Shown here in pieces: positions 46,635 to 56,617 of a DNA stretch of 64,000 nucleotides (its first letter is position 1; every line of letters starts with the position of its first letter). A model generated the notes under the pieces. The model worked only from the letters and a program-made list of their open reading frames with translations. It ran no database searches and was not told the origin of the DNA. Origin of the DNA: Pseudomonas sp. C2B4 (GTDB taxonomy: Bacteria; Pseudomonadota; Gammaproteobacteria; Pseudomonadales; Pseudomonadaceae); NCBI RefSeq assembly GCF_013359695.1, contig NZ_JABFMU010000018.1, forward strand, positions 1-64,000, written 5' to 3'. The position numbers and the translations under genes are program-made.

Positions 46635-47546
46635 ATGAATGAGTCTGTGCGCTTCGAAGATAAAGTCGTGATCATCACCGGTGCAGGTGGCGGCCTGGGA
46701 CGGGCGCATGCACTGCTGTTCGCCAAACAGGGCGCCAAGGTGCTGGTCAATGACCTCGGGGGCTCGACCCAGGGTGAAGGTGCCAATGCGTCGGCGGCGG
46801 ATCGAGTCGTAGCGGAAATCCGCGAGGCAGGCGGCACCGCCGTGGCCAACCACGACTCGGTCACCGACGGAGACAAGCTTGTTCAACATGCCCTCGATGC
46901 CTTCGGTCGCGTCGATGTCGTGGTCAATAACGCCGGGATCCTGCGGGACAAAACCTTCCACAAAATGGAAGACGCCGACTGGGACCTGGTTTACCGCGTC
47001 CACGTCGAAGGCGCCTATAAAGTCACCCGTGCCGCCTGGCCGCACATGCGCGAGCAAAACTACGGCCGGGTGATCTTCACCGCATCCACCTCCGGCATCT
47101 ACGGCAACTTCGGCCAGTCCAACTACGGCATGGCCAAGCTCGGCCTCTACGGCCTGACCCGCACCCTGGCCATCGAAGGCCGCAAGAACAACATCCTGGT
47201 CAACGCCATCGCCCCCACCGGCGGCACCCGCATGACCGAAGGCCTGATCCCGCCGCAAGTGTTCGAACAACTCAAACCGGAACTCGTCAGCCCGCTGGTG
47301 GTGTACCTGGCCAGCGAAAACTGCCAGGAAACCTCCGGCCTGTTCGAAGTCGGCGGCGGCTGGATGGGCAAGGTCCGCTGGGAACGCAGCCTCGGCGCCG
47401 GATTCGATCCACGGGTGGGGTTCTCCCCGGAAGACGTGGCGGCTCACTGGCAGCAGATCTGTGATTTCGAGGGAGCAGCGCATCCGAAGGACAATATTGA
47501 AGCGCTGAAGGAAATGATGGGGAATTTGCAGAAGTATTCGTTGTAA
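46635..47546 (+). CDS. Short-chain dehydrogenase, MFE-2-like
   Basis: 303 residues. NAD motif VVIITGAGGGLGRAHALLFA, NNAG, and YGMAK catalytic pair are present. GAKVLVNDLGGSTQGEG and the length extended beyond the 250-residue SDR norm match the (3R)-hydroxyacyl-CoA dehydrogenase domain of peroxisomal multifunctional enzyme 2. It likely oxidises a 3-hydroxyacyl-CoA. ATG at 46635 with CTGGAG upstream. Confidence 0.87.
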   Translation: MNESVRFEDKVVIITGAGGGLGRAHALLFAKQGAKVLVNDLGGSTQGEGANASAADRVVAEIREAGGTAVANHDSVTDGDKLVQHALDAFGRVDVVVNNAGILRDKTFHKMEDADWDLVYRVHVEGAYKVTRAAWPHMREQNYGRVIFTASTSGIYGNFGQSNYGMAKLGLYGLTRTLAIEGRKNNILVNAIAPTGGTRMTEGLIPPQVFEQLKPELVSPLVVYLASENCQETSGLFEVGGGWMGKVRWERSLGAGFDPRVGFSPEDVAAHWQQICDFEGAAHPKDNIEALKEMMGNLQKYSL

Positions 47547-47555
47547 AGAGAATTG

Positions 47556-47594
47556 AAAAAAGGGGAGCAAGCTTAAGTGCTTGCTCCCCTTTTT
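47556..47594. terminator. Two-way terminator between SDR and immunity genes
   Basis: A run of six A, stem AGGGGAGCAAGC / GCTTGCTCCCCT (12 bp), then TTTT. It serves both converging genes. Confidence 0.95.
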
Positions 47595-47604
47595 AGTGCT
47601 TTTG

Positions 47605-47862
47605 TTATTCGGCTTTGAAGCCTGGTTTTCCGTTAGCTGATCGCCAAACTTTCACTTTGTTGAGGACCGCCTCGGGTGTGGAGTCTTCGTCAGAGTCGGC
47701 ATAGTAAATTAGGTCAGAGCCATCTGGATGCTCCGTTAGCTCTTCGAATAAAAGCACCGCATCTATTTGCTCTTTTTCGGTTGCGTACCCCGACTCGCAA
47801 ATTTTAGTTAGGAGTTCAAGAAACTGTTTTTCTGTGTAGTCATAAATGTTTGAGCCGCTCAT
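47605..47862 (-). CDS. Immunity protein of DNase bacteriocin (Im9/pyocin type)
   Basis: 85 residues of the colicin E-type DNase immunity family; FEELTEHPDGSDLIYYADSD is the diagnostic stretch. It binds and blocks the nuclease domain of the bacteriocin encoded just upstream. AAAGGAG overlaps the end of the bacteriocin gene, 9 bases before its ATG. Base use is AT-richer than the surroundings. Confidence 0.95.
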   Translation of the reverse strand: MSGSNIYDYTEKQFLELLTKICESGYATEKEQIDAVLLFEELTEHPDGSDLIYYADSDEDSTPEAVLNKVKVWRSANGKPGFKAE

Positions 47863-47863
47863 G

Positions 47864-49903
47864 TTACTTGTCTCCTTTGTGTAGCTCGGAGTGTTGTTTG
47901 GGCGTCACAACTCGAATGTTGTCGACGTCGTAGATCTCACCACCTTTAGAAATATGGTTTACATGGTGAAGCTCAAATTTTACTTGTCCACCTACTCGAT
48001 CAATTTTACGCGAAAAAGGAGCCCTTCCGTTTTTCATTTCTTCAATGTTGTTTGCTCTAAATTGTTTGGATAGCTCGGGATCGTTCACAGCAGCCTTCCA
48101 AAGCGCCTCTCTAAAGGCTCGGAAACTCGAAAAGTCTCGTCCTCGGAGTTTATCCGCGATTTGATTGGGGATCGCTGCGCCTTCTCCCTCTGAGGCTGAT
48201 CCTAGCCAAATGCCCGAGACAGATTCTCCAAAACCACTAGCCACACCAGGCTCATCCCGTCGATCCTTGAACACCACATACTGAGGCGGAATCCCCGACT
48301 CGGGCGGGAATACGTAGATGAAACCACCAAAGCTGTAGAGATCCAGCTCCGGGTTCGGATCGATCCTTCCTTCTAGGGCCGTTGCGGTAGCGCCGGTGTA
48401 GGGGGCAACGTCCGGTTCGGTCACCGGGAGAGTCGTTGAGGCGTTGCCCGGGCTGACAATTGGCGTCCATGTCATGCCGGGGGACTGGGCGTTCGGGCTT
48501 TCGGTCCTGTAGACGTTCGAAACTGGATCGTAGGTGGCGTGGCGTACCGGTATTTTGCCGGGCACGGTGGTGCCGTCTGTGGCAGCGACGGAGAACGCTG
48601 TGGAGTTATCCACGGTCCGGGAGCCGATCGCGACTGGCAGATCGATCTCCCCGTTGGCCGTGGCGATGGCAAGCAGTTCATCGGCGTCGTATGTCGTGAG
48701 GTCCGATAGCGGCACACTCAGGGCGAACGGTTCTTTGTCATCCCGTAGCGCGTGGTAAACCAGCGCAGCAACACCAGCGACGATCACCACGCCTGAGGCT
48801 ATACCGATGGCGGCGGCTGAAGCGGTGAGTGCAGCGGCTGCTGCCGATTGCAGGGCGGTCCTGATTGCAAGGGCGGTTGCTGTTTCCAGGGCCAGCGTTC
48901 CGGCTCCAACCACGAACACCGGACCGTTTGCCGCCGCCGCGCCCGATACGCGAAATGGGCGAATGCCTTTGCCAGCATTCAACGATTGCATCGCCTCACG
49001 GAGCGCCTGTTCCTCCGCTTGCCGTTGCATCTCAAGGCGCAACTGCTCGGCTAGCCGTTGAACTTCGGCTTCTGCTTCCAAGCGAGCCTGTTCAGCAGCG
49101 AAGTACTGAGCAGCGGCTTCAGCAGCAATACGGGCTTGCTCGGCGGCCACTCGCTCGGCTTCTGCCAGTGCTGCTAACCGGGCCTGCTCTTGCGCATGGG
49201 CCAGAGCTTCAGCTTCCGCCCGGATGCGTGCCTGTTCTGCCGCGGCACGCTGCGCTTCCTGTTCCGCTGCCAATCGCGCTTGCTCAGCTGCCTGCAAGAC
49301 ACTGAGGGTCTGTTCCAGATTGGCAGCTCGCTGATTAAGCGACTGTAAGGTTTGCAGCAGTAATCGGCTTTCGACGGCAGCCCTGAGTGATTGATTCAAG
49401 GCTTGCATGGCAATGCCATTCGGCCCTGGCCACTTTTCCATTTTTGTGGCTATTAACATGAACTCGTTTATATGTCGGTTAAATGGATCTCCCCCATAAA
49501 ACGCGTTCGCAATTGCTGTTTTGCTATGGTATTCGGCGGACTTTCTCTGCCAAAGCGTATGAAGAACTCCCCGCTCTCGGACGATTGACTGTATCGGTAC
49601 AACTGGATCAGCAGGGCCTTCAGATCTTACCGCTGCCAGTTCGGCTTCGATGGAGTTCGGTAGTTGGCTGGATCGAACCTGAAGTTCTTGTTCCAGCGTT
49701 CTGATTGTGCGCCTGACGGTTTCCTGATTTTGATGATAGATCGAAACACCGGCTCCGAAGGGGCCTGGTTGCACACGATTTCCATCTCGGCGTGGAGGTA
49801 TAAAGTGATCGGGTGCGAGCCCGACTATTTCGACAGGTGTATCTATATCAAGGAAGCCCGGCCTCGAATTATTATCCTTGGGTCGTGTTGGCGGTTTTTG
49901 CAT
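47864..49903 (-). CDS. S-type bacteriocin with HNH DNase domain
   Basis: 679 residues. N-terminal region (1-175) likely binds an outer-membrane receptor; 180-305 is a long Ala/Glu/Gln/Arg coiled coil; 330-385 is a hydrophobic Ala/Gly/Val stretch; 390-545 is a pyocin-S translocation-type domain; 548-679 is the HNH nuclease with RRDEPGVASGFG, PNQIADKLRGRDF and FELHHVNHISKGG (His646, His647, His671, His675). It kills related strains by cutting DNA. ATG at 49903 is chosen because AAGGA is 7 bases upstream; an upstream GTG at 49927 is possible. Confidence 0.94.
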   Translation of the reverse strand: MQKPPTRPKDNNSRPGFLDIDTPVEIVGLAPDHFIPPRRDGNRVQPGPFGAGVSIYHQNQETVRRTIRTLEQELQVRSSQLPNSIEAELAAVRSEGPADPVVPIQSIVRERGVLHTLWQRKSAEYHSKTAIANAFYGGDPFNRHINEFMLIATKMEKWPGPNGIAMQALNQSLRAAVESRLLLQTLQSLNQRAANLEQTLSVLQAAEQARLAAEQEAQRAAAEQARIRAEAEALAHAQEQARLAALAEAERVAAEQARIAAEAAAQYFAAEQARLEAEAEVQRLAEQLRLEMQRQAEEQALREAMQSLNAGKGIRPFRVSGAAAANGPVFVVGAGTLALETATALAIRTALQSAAAAALTASAAAIGIASGVVIVAGVAALVYHALRDDKEPFALSVPLSDLTTYDADELLAIATANGEIDLPVAIGSRTVDNSTAFSVAATDGTTVPGKIPVRHATYDPVSNVYRTESPNAQSPGMTWTPIVSPGNASTTLPVTEPDVAPYTGATATALEGRIDPNPELDLYSFGGFIYVFPPESGIPPQYVVFKDRRDEPGVASGFGESVSGIWLGSASEGEGAAIPNQIADKLRGRDFSSFRAFREALWKAAVNDPELSKQFRANNIEEMKNGRAPFSRKIDRVGGQVKFELHHVNHISKGGEIYDVDNIRVVTPKQHSELHKGDK

Positions 49904-50166
49904 TTTCATATCCTTTTGAGTTGGCACGTCGTTGGGGTACGAGTTTTTCTGTCGTACTTAAACTTCCGATTGTTCGGACGTGCCAAATCAAGTTACAGCG
50001 AAATGAAAAGTGATGGGTCTGAGAGGTGTGTAGGGGGTTACATACAGAATTGAGAGGCGTTTCGATGAGGCTGAGATAAAGGAGGGATAATCTTCTGCGT
50101 AAAAAGATATTTCGTATGGAGTTACAGGAAGTGGTTTGTAGGATTTGTTTTAAACAATAAGTTTAA
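49904..50166 (-). promoter_or_regulatory. AT-rich leader of the bacteriocin gene
   Basis: Gene-free, clearly lower GC than neighbours. It holds an inverted repeat GTACGA-N9-TCGTAC (49937-49957) and TCCGA-TTGT-TCGGA (49965-49978) close before the start. No clear LexA box (CTG-N10-CAG) was found, so the inducer is unknown. Confidence 0.5.
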
Positions 50167-50202
50167 ATGGCTGTCGCCACAAAAAACCTCGCCCATAAAA
50201 AA

Positions 50203-50224
50203 GGCCGCTGCAAACGCAGCGGCC
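50203..50224 (-). terminator. Orphan minus-strand terminator
   Basis: GGCCGCTGC / GCAGCGGCC around a 4-base loop, followed on the minus strand by TTTTTT. No established minus-strand gene ends here. Confidence 0.85.
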
Positions 50225-50292
50225 AAAGAAAGACGTTGGATCCAGGAGCTACAAATCAACGTCGGTGTACACGGGGCGATGGCTCGAAACCT

Positions 50293-50427
50293 TCAAGTCA
50301 TCTGAAATCTGTCGCGAACGGCGAGGGCGGGACCTTTGCCGTTGCTGAGCGCTTCCAGGCTGTTTTCCGTGAAAGCCCGGCAAGAATAAGTCATTGCCAG
50401 CCAAGGAAAAACAGCGGTTCCAGACAT
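50293..50427 (-). CDS. Possible 44-residue protein or gene remnant
   Basis: Minus-strand frame from an ATG at 50427 to TGA at 50295-50293 encodes a peptide with SLEALSNGKGPALAVRDRF near its end. It lies about 70 bases before the orphan terminator. The ribosome site is weak (GTAACAGTGC). It may be a small gene, a decayed end of a lost gene, or part of a small RNA. No family recognised. The remainder of 50225-50470 shows no other gene. Confidence 0.25.
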   Translation of the reverse strand: MSGTAVFPWLAMTYSCRAFTENSLEALSNGKGPALAVRDRFQMT

Positions 50428-50705
50428 GCACTGTTACCGGGCATGTAACAGTCCAATGACCGGATCCACCTCACTGTAGCAGCTGCCGAAAAATCCGCTC
50501 GGTAGCGGTTGAAGACTGTGGGTTTATCTGGCTCATGCGTTCCGCTGATGGCTCACCATCGAGGCCATTCATGCCCCGCGCAAAACCCCGGTCCATACAC
50601 CTGATCATCCTTTGGAGGTACACCGCGAATACCTCCTTGGTGCGCTTATCGACCTTGGCGCGCGGCAGTAGGGTGAGGCCTTCTGTCACTCACCGGGGAA
50701 GACGC

Positions 50706-52499
50706 ATGACAAAAACAACAATGCGCGCCATCTTCACACCGCAGGCGCTGGCCGCTGCGGTTGCCTTGGGCTGCTGTGCCCAGGCGCAGGCTGTTTCATT
50801 CAACATTGGGGAAATCGAGGGCACGTTCGATTCCTCGCTGTCCGTGGGCGCGAGCTGGGGCATGCGTGATGCGGATAAATCGCTGGTGGGTATCCCCAAT
50901 GGCGGCAGCGGGCAGGCGTCGACCGGTGACGACGGGCGCCAGAACTTCGGCAAGGGCGAAACCTTCTCGAAGATCTTCAAGGGTATTCACGACCTCGAAT
51001 TGAAATACGGCGACACCGGTGTGTTTGTCCGTGGCAAATACTGGTACGACTTCGAACTCAAGGATGAAAGCCGTCCGTTCAAGGACATCAGCGACGACAA
51101 CCGCAAGGAAGGCGCCAAGTCCTCAGGCGGGCAAATTCTCGATGCCTTTGTCTATCACAACTACTCTATCGGTGAACTGCCAGGCACCGTACGCGCCGGC
51201 AAGCAGGTGGTCAGTTGGGGTGAAAGTACCTTCATCGGCAACTCGATCAACAGCATCAACCCGGTTGACGTGTCCGCGTTCCGCCGTCCCGGTGCCGAGA
51301 TCAAGGAAGGCCTGATCCCGGTCAACATGCTGTTCGCCTCCCAGGGCCTGACCGACAAGCTGACGGTCGAAGGTTTCTATCAACTGGAGTGGGACCAGAC
51401 CGTCGTCGACAACTGCGGCACCTTCTTCGGCAACGATGTGGTGGCCGACGGTTGCAACAAGAACTACACCGTTGCCAGCCCGGCCATCGCGCCATTGCAG
51501 CCGGTAGCCGCGGCATTTGGCCAGGGCTTCGAAGTCACCAAGGAAGGTGTCGTCGTACCGCGCGGTGGCGACCGCGATGCCCGGGATTCGGGGCAGTGGG
51601 GCACGGCGTTGCGCTGGTTGGGGGATGACACCGAGTACGGCCTGTACTTCATGAACTACCACAGCCGCACGCCCAACGTCGGTACGACGACGGCAGGTCT
51701 GTCGACGCTGGCGAGCATTCCGGGGATCGTTGCTGCCGCCAACCGCATTGCACCCGGCAGTGGCTCGGGCCTGGCCCAAAGCGTGATGCTCGGTCGCGGC
51801 CAGTACTACCTCGAATACCCGGAAGACATTCGCCTGTACGGCGCGAGTTTCTCCACCACCTTGCCCACCGGCACGGCATGGACCGGCGAGATCAGCTATC
51901 GCCCCAATGCACCGGTGCAGGTCAACACCAACGACCTGACCCTGGCCATGCTCAACCCGATCGCGGGTGGTGCTGCGTCGCCCATTGCCACCACGCCCGG
52001 CGCCGACAACAAGGGCTATCGGCGCAAGGAAGTGACACAGATCCAGAGCACCCTGACGCACTTCGTCGACCAGATCGCAGGCGCAGATCGCTTGACGTTG
52101 GTGGGCGAAGCGGCGGTGGTGCACGTCGGTGGCCTGGAGGCCCGCAGCAAACTGCGTTATGGCCGTGATTCGGTGTACGGCCAGTATGGTTTCGGCGGCG
52201 ACACCGACGGTTTCGTGACCTCGACTTCGTGGGGTTATCGCGCCCGGGCGATCCTCGATTACAACAACGTGATCGCCGGGATCAACTTCCGGCCCAACCT
52301 GTCGTGGTCCCACGACGTCGCCGGTTACGGCCCCAACGGTCTGTTCAACGAGGGGGCCAAGGCCGTCAGCCTCGGTGTCGATGCGGACTACCGCAACACC
52401 TACACCGCAAGCCTCAGTTACACCGACTTCTTTGGTGGCGACTACAACACGCTCGAGGACCGCGACTTCGTGGCGTTGAGCTTTGGCGTGAACTTCTGA
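50706..52499 (+). CDS. DUF1302 outer-membrane protein
   Basis: 597 residues with a signal peptide (LAAAVALGCCAQAQA-VSF) and a beta-strand-rich body with alternating aromatic residues, ending in FVALSFGVNF, a typical outer-membrane barrel end. DUF1302 proteins usually pair with DUF1329 proteins and are thought to act in export or lipid handling; function unproven. ATG at 50706 with GGGGAAG upstream. Confidence 0.9.
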   Translation: MTKTTMRAIFTPQALAAAVALGCCAQAQAVSFNIGEIEGTFDSSLSVGASWGMRDADKSLVGIPNGGSGQASTGDDGRQNFGKGETFSKIFKGIHDLELKYGDTGVFVRGKYWYDFELKDESRPFKDISDDNRKEGAKSSGGQILDAFVYHNYSIGELPGTVRAGKQVVSWGESTFIGNSINSINPVDVSAFRRPGAEIKEGLIPVNMLFASQGLTDKLTVEGFYQLEWDQTVVDNCGTFFGNDVVADGCNKNYTVASPAIAPLQPVAAAFGQGFEVTKEGVVVPRGGDRDARDSGQWGTALRWLGDDTEYGLYFMNYHSRTPNVGTTTAGLSTLASIPGIVAAANRIAPGSGSGLAQSVMLGRGQYYLEYPEDIRLYGASFSTTLPTGTAWTGEISYRPNAPVQVNTNDLTLAMLNPIAGGAASPIATTPGADNKGYRRKEVTQIQSTLTHFVDQIAGADRLTLVGEAAVVHVGGLEARSKLRYGRDSVYGQYGFGGDTDGFVTSTSWGYRARAILDYNNVIAGINFRPNLSWSHDVAGYGPNGLFNEGAKAVSLGVDADYRNTYTASLSYTDFFGGDYNTLEDRDFVALSFGVNF

Positions 52500-52522
52500 T
52501 CTGTCTGAGAAGGATGATTTCC

Positions 52523-53890
52523 ATGCGCAAGATGATTCTGCAATGCGGTGTCCTGGCCCTCGGTCTGTTGGCTGCGAATGTGATGGCAGCGGTGTCACCG
52601 GAAGAAGCGAACAAGCTCGGTACCAGCCTCACCCCGCTGGGGGCCGAGAAGGCCGGTAACGCCGATGGTTCGATCCCGCCGTGGACCGGTGGCATCCCGA
52701 AAAACGCCGGCGCGGTGGACAGCAAGGGTTTCCTGGCTGATCCGTTCGCCAATGAAAAGCCGCTGTTCATCATCACGGCGGCAACGGTAGACAAGTACAA
52801 GGACAAGCTCTCCGACGGTCAGATCGCGATGTTCAAACGCTACCCCGAGACTTACAAGATTCCGGTGTATCCGAGCCACCGCACCGCGGCGTTGCCGCCG
52901 GAAATCTATGAGTCGGCCAAACGTAGCGCGTTGAACGTCATCCCGACCAACGAGGGTAACGGCCTGGCCAATTTCACCGGCAATCGTTACTACGCCTTTC
53001 CGATTCCGAAGAACGGCGTCGAGGTGATATGGAACCATATCACCCGCTATCACGGCGGCAATCTGCGGCGCACCATTACCCAGGCAACGCCGCAGTCCAA
53101 TGGCGATTTCACCGTCATTCGCTTCAAGGACGAGGTGGCTGTGCCGTCGCTGCTGGGGGATCTGAAACCAGGCAGCGATGACAACGTGCTCAACTATTTC
53201 AAGCAGGAAGTGACGGCGCCGGCACGACTGGCGGGTAACGTGCTGCTGGTTCACGAGACCCTCGACCAGGTCACCGAGCCGCGCAAGGCCTGGATCTACA
53301 ACGCCGGCCAGCGCCGGGTGCGACGCGCACCGCAAGTGGCCTATGACGGCGTGGGGACTTCGTCCGACGGCCTGCGCACCACCGACAACTTCGACATGTT
53401 CTCCGGTGCGCCGGACCGCTACGACTGGAAGCTGATCGGCAAGAAAGAAATGTACATCCCGTACAACAGCTACAAACTCGATTCCCCCGACCTGAAGTAC
53501 ACCGATGTGATCAAGGCCGGCCACATCAACCAGGACCTGACCCGCTATGAATTGCACCGGGTCTGGGAAGTCGTCGCCACGGTCAAGCCCAATGAGCGGC
53601 ATGTATACGCCAAGCGTCACATGTACCTCGACGAGGACACCTGGCAGGTGGCGCTGGCCGATCACTATGACGGTCGCGGCCAGCTGTGGCGTGTGGCCGA
53701 AGGGCATGCGCAGTTCTACTACGATCATCAGGTGCCGGCCTATACGGTCGAAGCGTTGTATGACCTGATTGCCGGTCGCTACATCGCGCTGGGGATGAAG
53801 AACGAAGAGAAACGCAGCTTCGAATTCAACATCGCGGCAAAAGCCGGGGACTACACGCCGGCAGCCCTGCGGAGCACGGGGGTGAGGTAA
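52523..53890 (+). CDS. DUF1329 exported protein
   Basis: 455 residues with signal peptide (VLALGLLAANVMAAVSPEE). The conserved PEEANKLGTSLTPLGAEKAG start and the LolA/B-like body (NAGQRRVRRAPQVAYDGVG; WKLIGKKEMYIPYNSYKL; HRVWEVVATVKPNERH) identify DUF1329. It is probably an outer-membrane or periplasmic partner of the DUF1302 barrel, 23 bases upstream. The ATG at 52523 has AAGGA 9 bases before it. Confidence 0.9.
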   Translation: MRKMILQCGVLALGLLAANVMAAVSPEEANKLGTSLTPLGAEKAGNADGSIPPWTGGIPKNAGAVDSKGFLADPFANEKPLFIITAATVDKYKDKLSDGQIAMFKRYPETYKIPVYPSHRTAALPPEIYESAKRSALNVIPTNEGNGLANFTGNRYYAFPIPKNGVEVIWNHITRYHGGNLRRTITQATPQSNGDFTVIRFKDEVAVPSLLGDLKPGSDDNVLNYFKQEVTAPARLAGNVLLVHETLDQVTEPRKAWIYNAGQRRVRRAPQVAYDGVGTSSDGLRTTDNFDMFSGAPDRYDWKLIGKKEMYIPYNSYKLDSPDLKYTDVIKAGHINQDLTRYELHRVWEVVATVKPNERHVYAKRHMYLDEDTWQVALADHYDGRGQLWRVAEGHAQFYYDHQVPAYTVEALYDLIAGRYIALGMKNEEKRSFEFNIAAKAGDYTPAALRSTGVR

Positions 53891-53911
53891 TCGTCCTACA
53901 GGCTCTTACAC

Positions 53912-53940
53912 AAAAAGGTGACCTCGCGGTCGCCTTTTTT
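53912..53940 (+). terminator. Terminator of DUF1302-DUF1329
   Basis: AAAAAGGTGACC / GGTCGCCTTTTT with one G-T pair and a TCGC loop, followed by further T. Confidence 0.92.
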
Positions 53941-54030
53941 ATGGCTGCAAATCAACCTGCTGAATACTTCTTCAACAAGCGCTCGGGAGGGGGCTAGGGT
54001 GGCGCCACAACTATAAAAAGGCGCACCACT

Positions 54031-56583
54031 ATGACTGCCATGACGACGTGTCTGGACCGTCCTGGACTTCTGCCTCGCTTATGTTCCCATCACCTGTCCC
54101 GCGAACGCCTGGTCGAGCCATTGCTGGCCTCCACGGCACGGGTGAAATTGCTCTGTGCACCGGCTGGCAGCGGCAAGAGTGCGCTACTCACCGAATGCCT
54201 GTTGCGAGCGCCGGCGCATTGTCGGGCGTATTGGTTGCCGTTGGCGGGCGAGTCGTTGAGTGTTGCCGATTTTCGCCAGCGACTGGCACAAGCGTTGGGG
54301 CTGACTGCGTCGGATGAGCCGGCATTGCTGGAGCACCTGGCCCGGTTCCAGACGCCGACCTGGCTGTTTATCGATGATTATTGCCGCGTCCCCCACCCTG
54401 AAGTCGACCGACTGCTTGACCGTTTACTGGCAGTCAGAAGCCCGTCGTTGAGTTGGTGGCTGGGCTCACGGCGACGTCCGTCCTGCAACTGGCCGCGCTT
54501 GTTGCTCGATGACGAGTTGTACGAGTGCGACGGGCATGCGCTGGCGTTTACCGAGTGCGAAGTCGAGCAGTTGCTCGGCCATGTCGAGCCGTCGCGAGCA
54601 ACCAGCATCGCCAGAAGGATCATTCAGCGCAGCGGTGGTTGGTGTGCCGGTGTGCGCATCGCTTTGCTCGACGGTTGTCAGTGGGCTACCGAGCAGGACA
54701 GGCAGGGGCGTTCGGCGATGCTGCTCGATTACCTGCAACATGAACTGTTCAACACCTTGCCGCCGGAGCTGGTTGAAGCCTGGCAGGTGCTTGCCCATCT
54801 GCCACGCTTCAATGCCGGCCTGTGCGAGCATCTGTTCGGTGCCGGTGAAGGCGCGAAGGCCTTGCAGACCTTGCAGGACATGGGGTGTTTCATCGAGCCC
54901 TGGGAGGATTCCGCCGACTGGTTGCGCGTCTTCGTGCCACTGGCCCGGGCCCTGCGTGATGAGCAGGGGTCGGCCGGTCGCTCCTGGCATCGGCGTGCGT
55001 GCCAATGGTTCTGTGCCGAGGAAGACTGGCAGGGTGCGTTCGAGCAGGCATTGTTGGCCGAGGAGTTCGAGGTCGCGGTCAGTCTGCTGCAGCACTTCAG
55101 CTTCGAGCATTTGTTCCGGTGCGAGAACGTGCGCCTGTTGCTGAATCTGCATGAGCACCAGGGGCACGAACTGACCCTCGGTTCGCCGCAATTGGTCGGT
55201 CTGATCACCGCGGCACTGTTGTTTGCCGGACGCTTCGATCAGGCGGCACTGTGCATCGAGCAACTGGCGCGCTTCGCACCGCAACCAACGGAAGTTTTGC
55301 AACGGCAACTGCTGGCACGCTGGCAGGCGCAGCAGGGCTGGCTGCTGCATTTGCAGGGACGCATGGAGCCGGCTCGCGGGCACTTTGTCGATGCGCTGGC
55401 CGAGTTGGGCGCGGACGCCTGGCCGGCCCGCTTGCTGTGCCTGTCCGGGTTGACCCAACAGGCGCTGCTCAATGCCGAGCTCGATGCGGCGCAGGCCCTG
55501 AACCGTGAGGCGCTGTGCCTGGCGCGGTCGCAAGGTTCGTTGCTGTTCGAAGGTTTGCTCGAACTCGATCACGCGCAGTTGCTGGAACAGCGCGGCGCTC
55601 CCCGCCGCGCCGAGAGCCTGCTGGCCGATGTGCATGAATTGTTGTGTCGACAGGCCGATCGCCCGACGCCGCTGCTGGGACGGATTGCCCTGCGGCGTGG
55701 ACGCCTGGCGCTCTGCCAGGGACAGGACGACGTGGCCGCCGAGTTTTTCCACAGCGGTCTCCAGGATTGTCTGCACAGTCAGGACAAACGGGCGTTGTAT
55801 GGCTTTCTCGGGCAGGCCCAGGTGGCGGCCAATCAACGGGATTACGCCCACGCCTTTGATCGCTTGCGCGATGCCGAACGGTTGATGCAGCAACGGCAGA
55901 TTCCCGACACGGTGTATCGCGGTGTTCTGCTGCAAATCAGCAGTCACTTCTGGCTGCAGCAAGGACGGCCGCAATTGGCCTTCGAAACCTTGACCCGCGT
56001 CGTGCGCCACTACCGCGGAACCCATGCTCGGCAGGCACCTCCGGCCACGGTGGAGCTGATTGCGCGGGTCGAGTATTTGCTGGTGCTCGCCGAAACCCAT
56101 CTGCGCCAGGCCAGGCAACCGCTGGAGCGACTCAAGGCGTTGCTCGAACACGCGCAACAGCATGGAATGCTGACACTGGAAGCGGAATTGCAGCTGGCCA
56201 TCTGCGAAGTAGCGGACCTGAGTGGCGAGGTTGACCAGGCGAAGTCAGCGTTGCAGGCAGGGCTGGAATTGGTGAGGCGCTGCCATTTGCAGCAGGCTTT
56301 GTGCGAACTGCGGCTGCGTCAACCGACCCTGCTCAGTCGTCTGGGCGTGGACGACGCAGAGCCTGCGGCGATCCTGGACGCCAGTCCGTTGAGCGGACGA
56401 GAGCTGGAGGTGCTCGGCCTGATTGCCCAGGGCAATTCCAATCAACAGATCGCCGAGCAGCTGTTTATCTCATTGCATACGGTGAAAACCCACGCGCGGC
56501 GCATTCACAGCAAGCTAGGCGTTGAACGTCGGACTCAAGCCGTGGCCACGGCGAAGAAGCTGGGTTTGATTGCACTAGGTTAG
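54031..56583 (+). CDS. MalT-like LuxR-family regulator
   Basis: 850 residues. Walker [13 protein letters not shown] (residues 42-53) begins an STAND ATPase domain; the middle (about 330-770) is a helical TPR-like sensor; a LuxR helix-turn-helix closes the protein ([20 protein letters not shown], then [16 protein letters not shown]). Such proteins switch on an operon when they bind an inducer and ATP. The likely target is the DUF1302-DUF1329 pair just upstream, which is inference. A second ATG at 54040 is an alternative start. Confidence 0.9.
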   Translation: MTAMTTCLDRPGLLPRLCSHHLSRERLVEPLLASTARVKLLCAPAGSGKSALLTECLLRAPAHCRAYWLPLAGESLSVADFRQRLAQALGLTASDEPALLEHLARFQTPTWLFIDDYCRVPHPEVDRLLDRLLAVRSPSLSWWLGSRRRPSCNWPRLLLDDELYECDGHALAFTECEVEQLLGHVEPSRATSIARRIIQRSGGWCAGVRIALLDGCQWATEQDRQGRSAMLLDYLQHELFNTLPPELVEAWQVLAHLPRFNAGLCEHLFGAGEGAKALQTLQDMGCFIEPWEDSADWLRVFVPLARALRDEQGSAGRSWHRRACQWFCAEEDWQGAFEQALLAEEFEVAVSLLQHFSFEHLFRCENVRLLLNLHEHQGHELTLGSPQLVGLITAALLFAGRFDQAALCIEQLARFAPQPTEVLQRQLLARWQAQQGWLLHLQGRMEPARGHFVDALAELGADAWPARLLCLSGLTQQALLNAELDAAQALNREALCLARSQGSLLFEGLLELDHAQLLEQRGAPRRAESLLADVHELLCRQADRPTPLLGRIALRRGRLALCQGQDDVAAEFFHSGLQDCLHSQDKRALYGFLGQAQVAANQRDYAHAFDRLRDAERLMQQRQIPDTVYRGVLLQISSHFWLQQGRPQLAFETLTRVVRHYRGTHARQAPPATVELIARVEYLLVLAETHLRQARQPLERLKALLEHAQQHGMLTLEAELQLAICEVADLSGEVDQAKSALQAGLELVRRCHLQQALCELRLRQPTLLSRLGVDDAEPAAILDASPLSGRELEVLGLIAQGNSNQQIAEQLFISLHTVKTHARRIHSKLGVERRTQAVATAKKLGLIALG

Positions 56584-56617
56584 GGCCAAATGCCATTCAA
56601 TCAGGCTTACAAGGTAT

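Noticed and set aside
49921..49936. TGGCAC-type sigma54 -24/-12 promoter
   Set aside because: GG-N10-GG instead of GG-N10-GC, on the plus strand inside the bacteriocin leader with no gene to serve.
50535..50705. N-terminal extension of the DUF1302 protein
   Set aside because: It adds a basic stretch before the signal peptide; the ATG at 50706 has a good ribosome site and places the signal peptide first.
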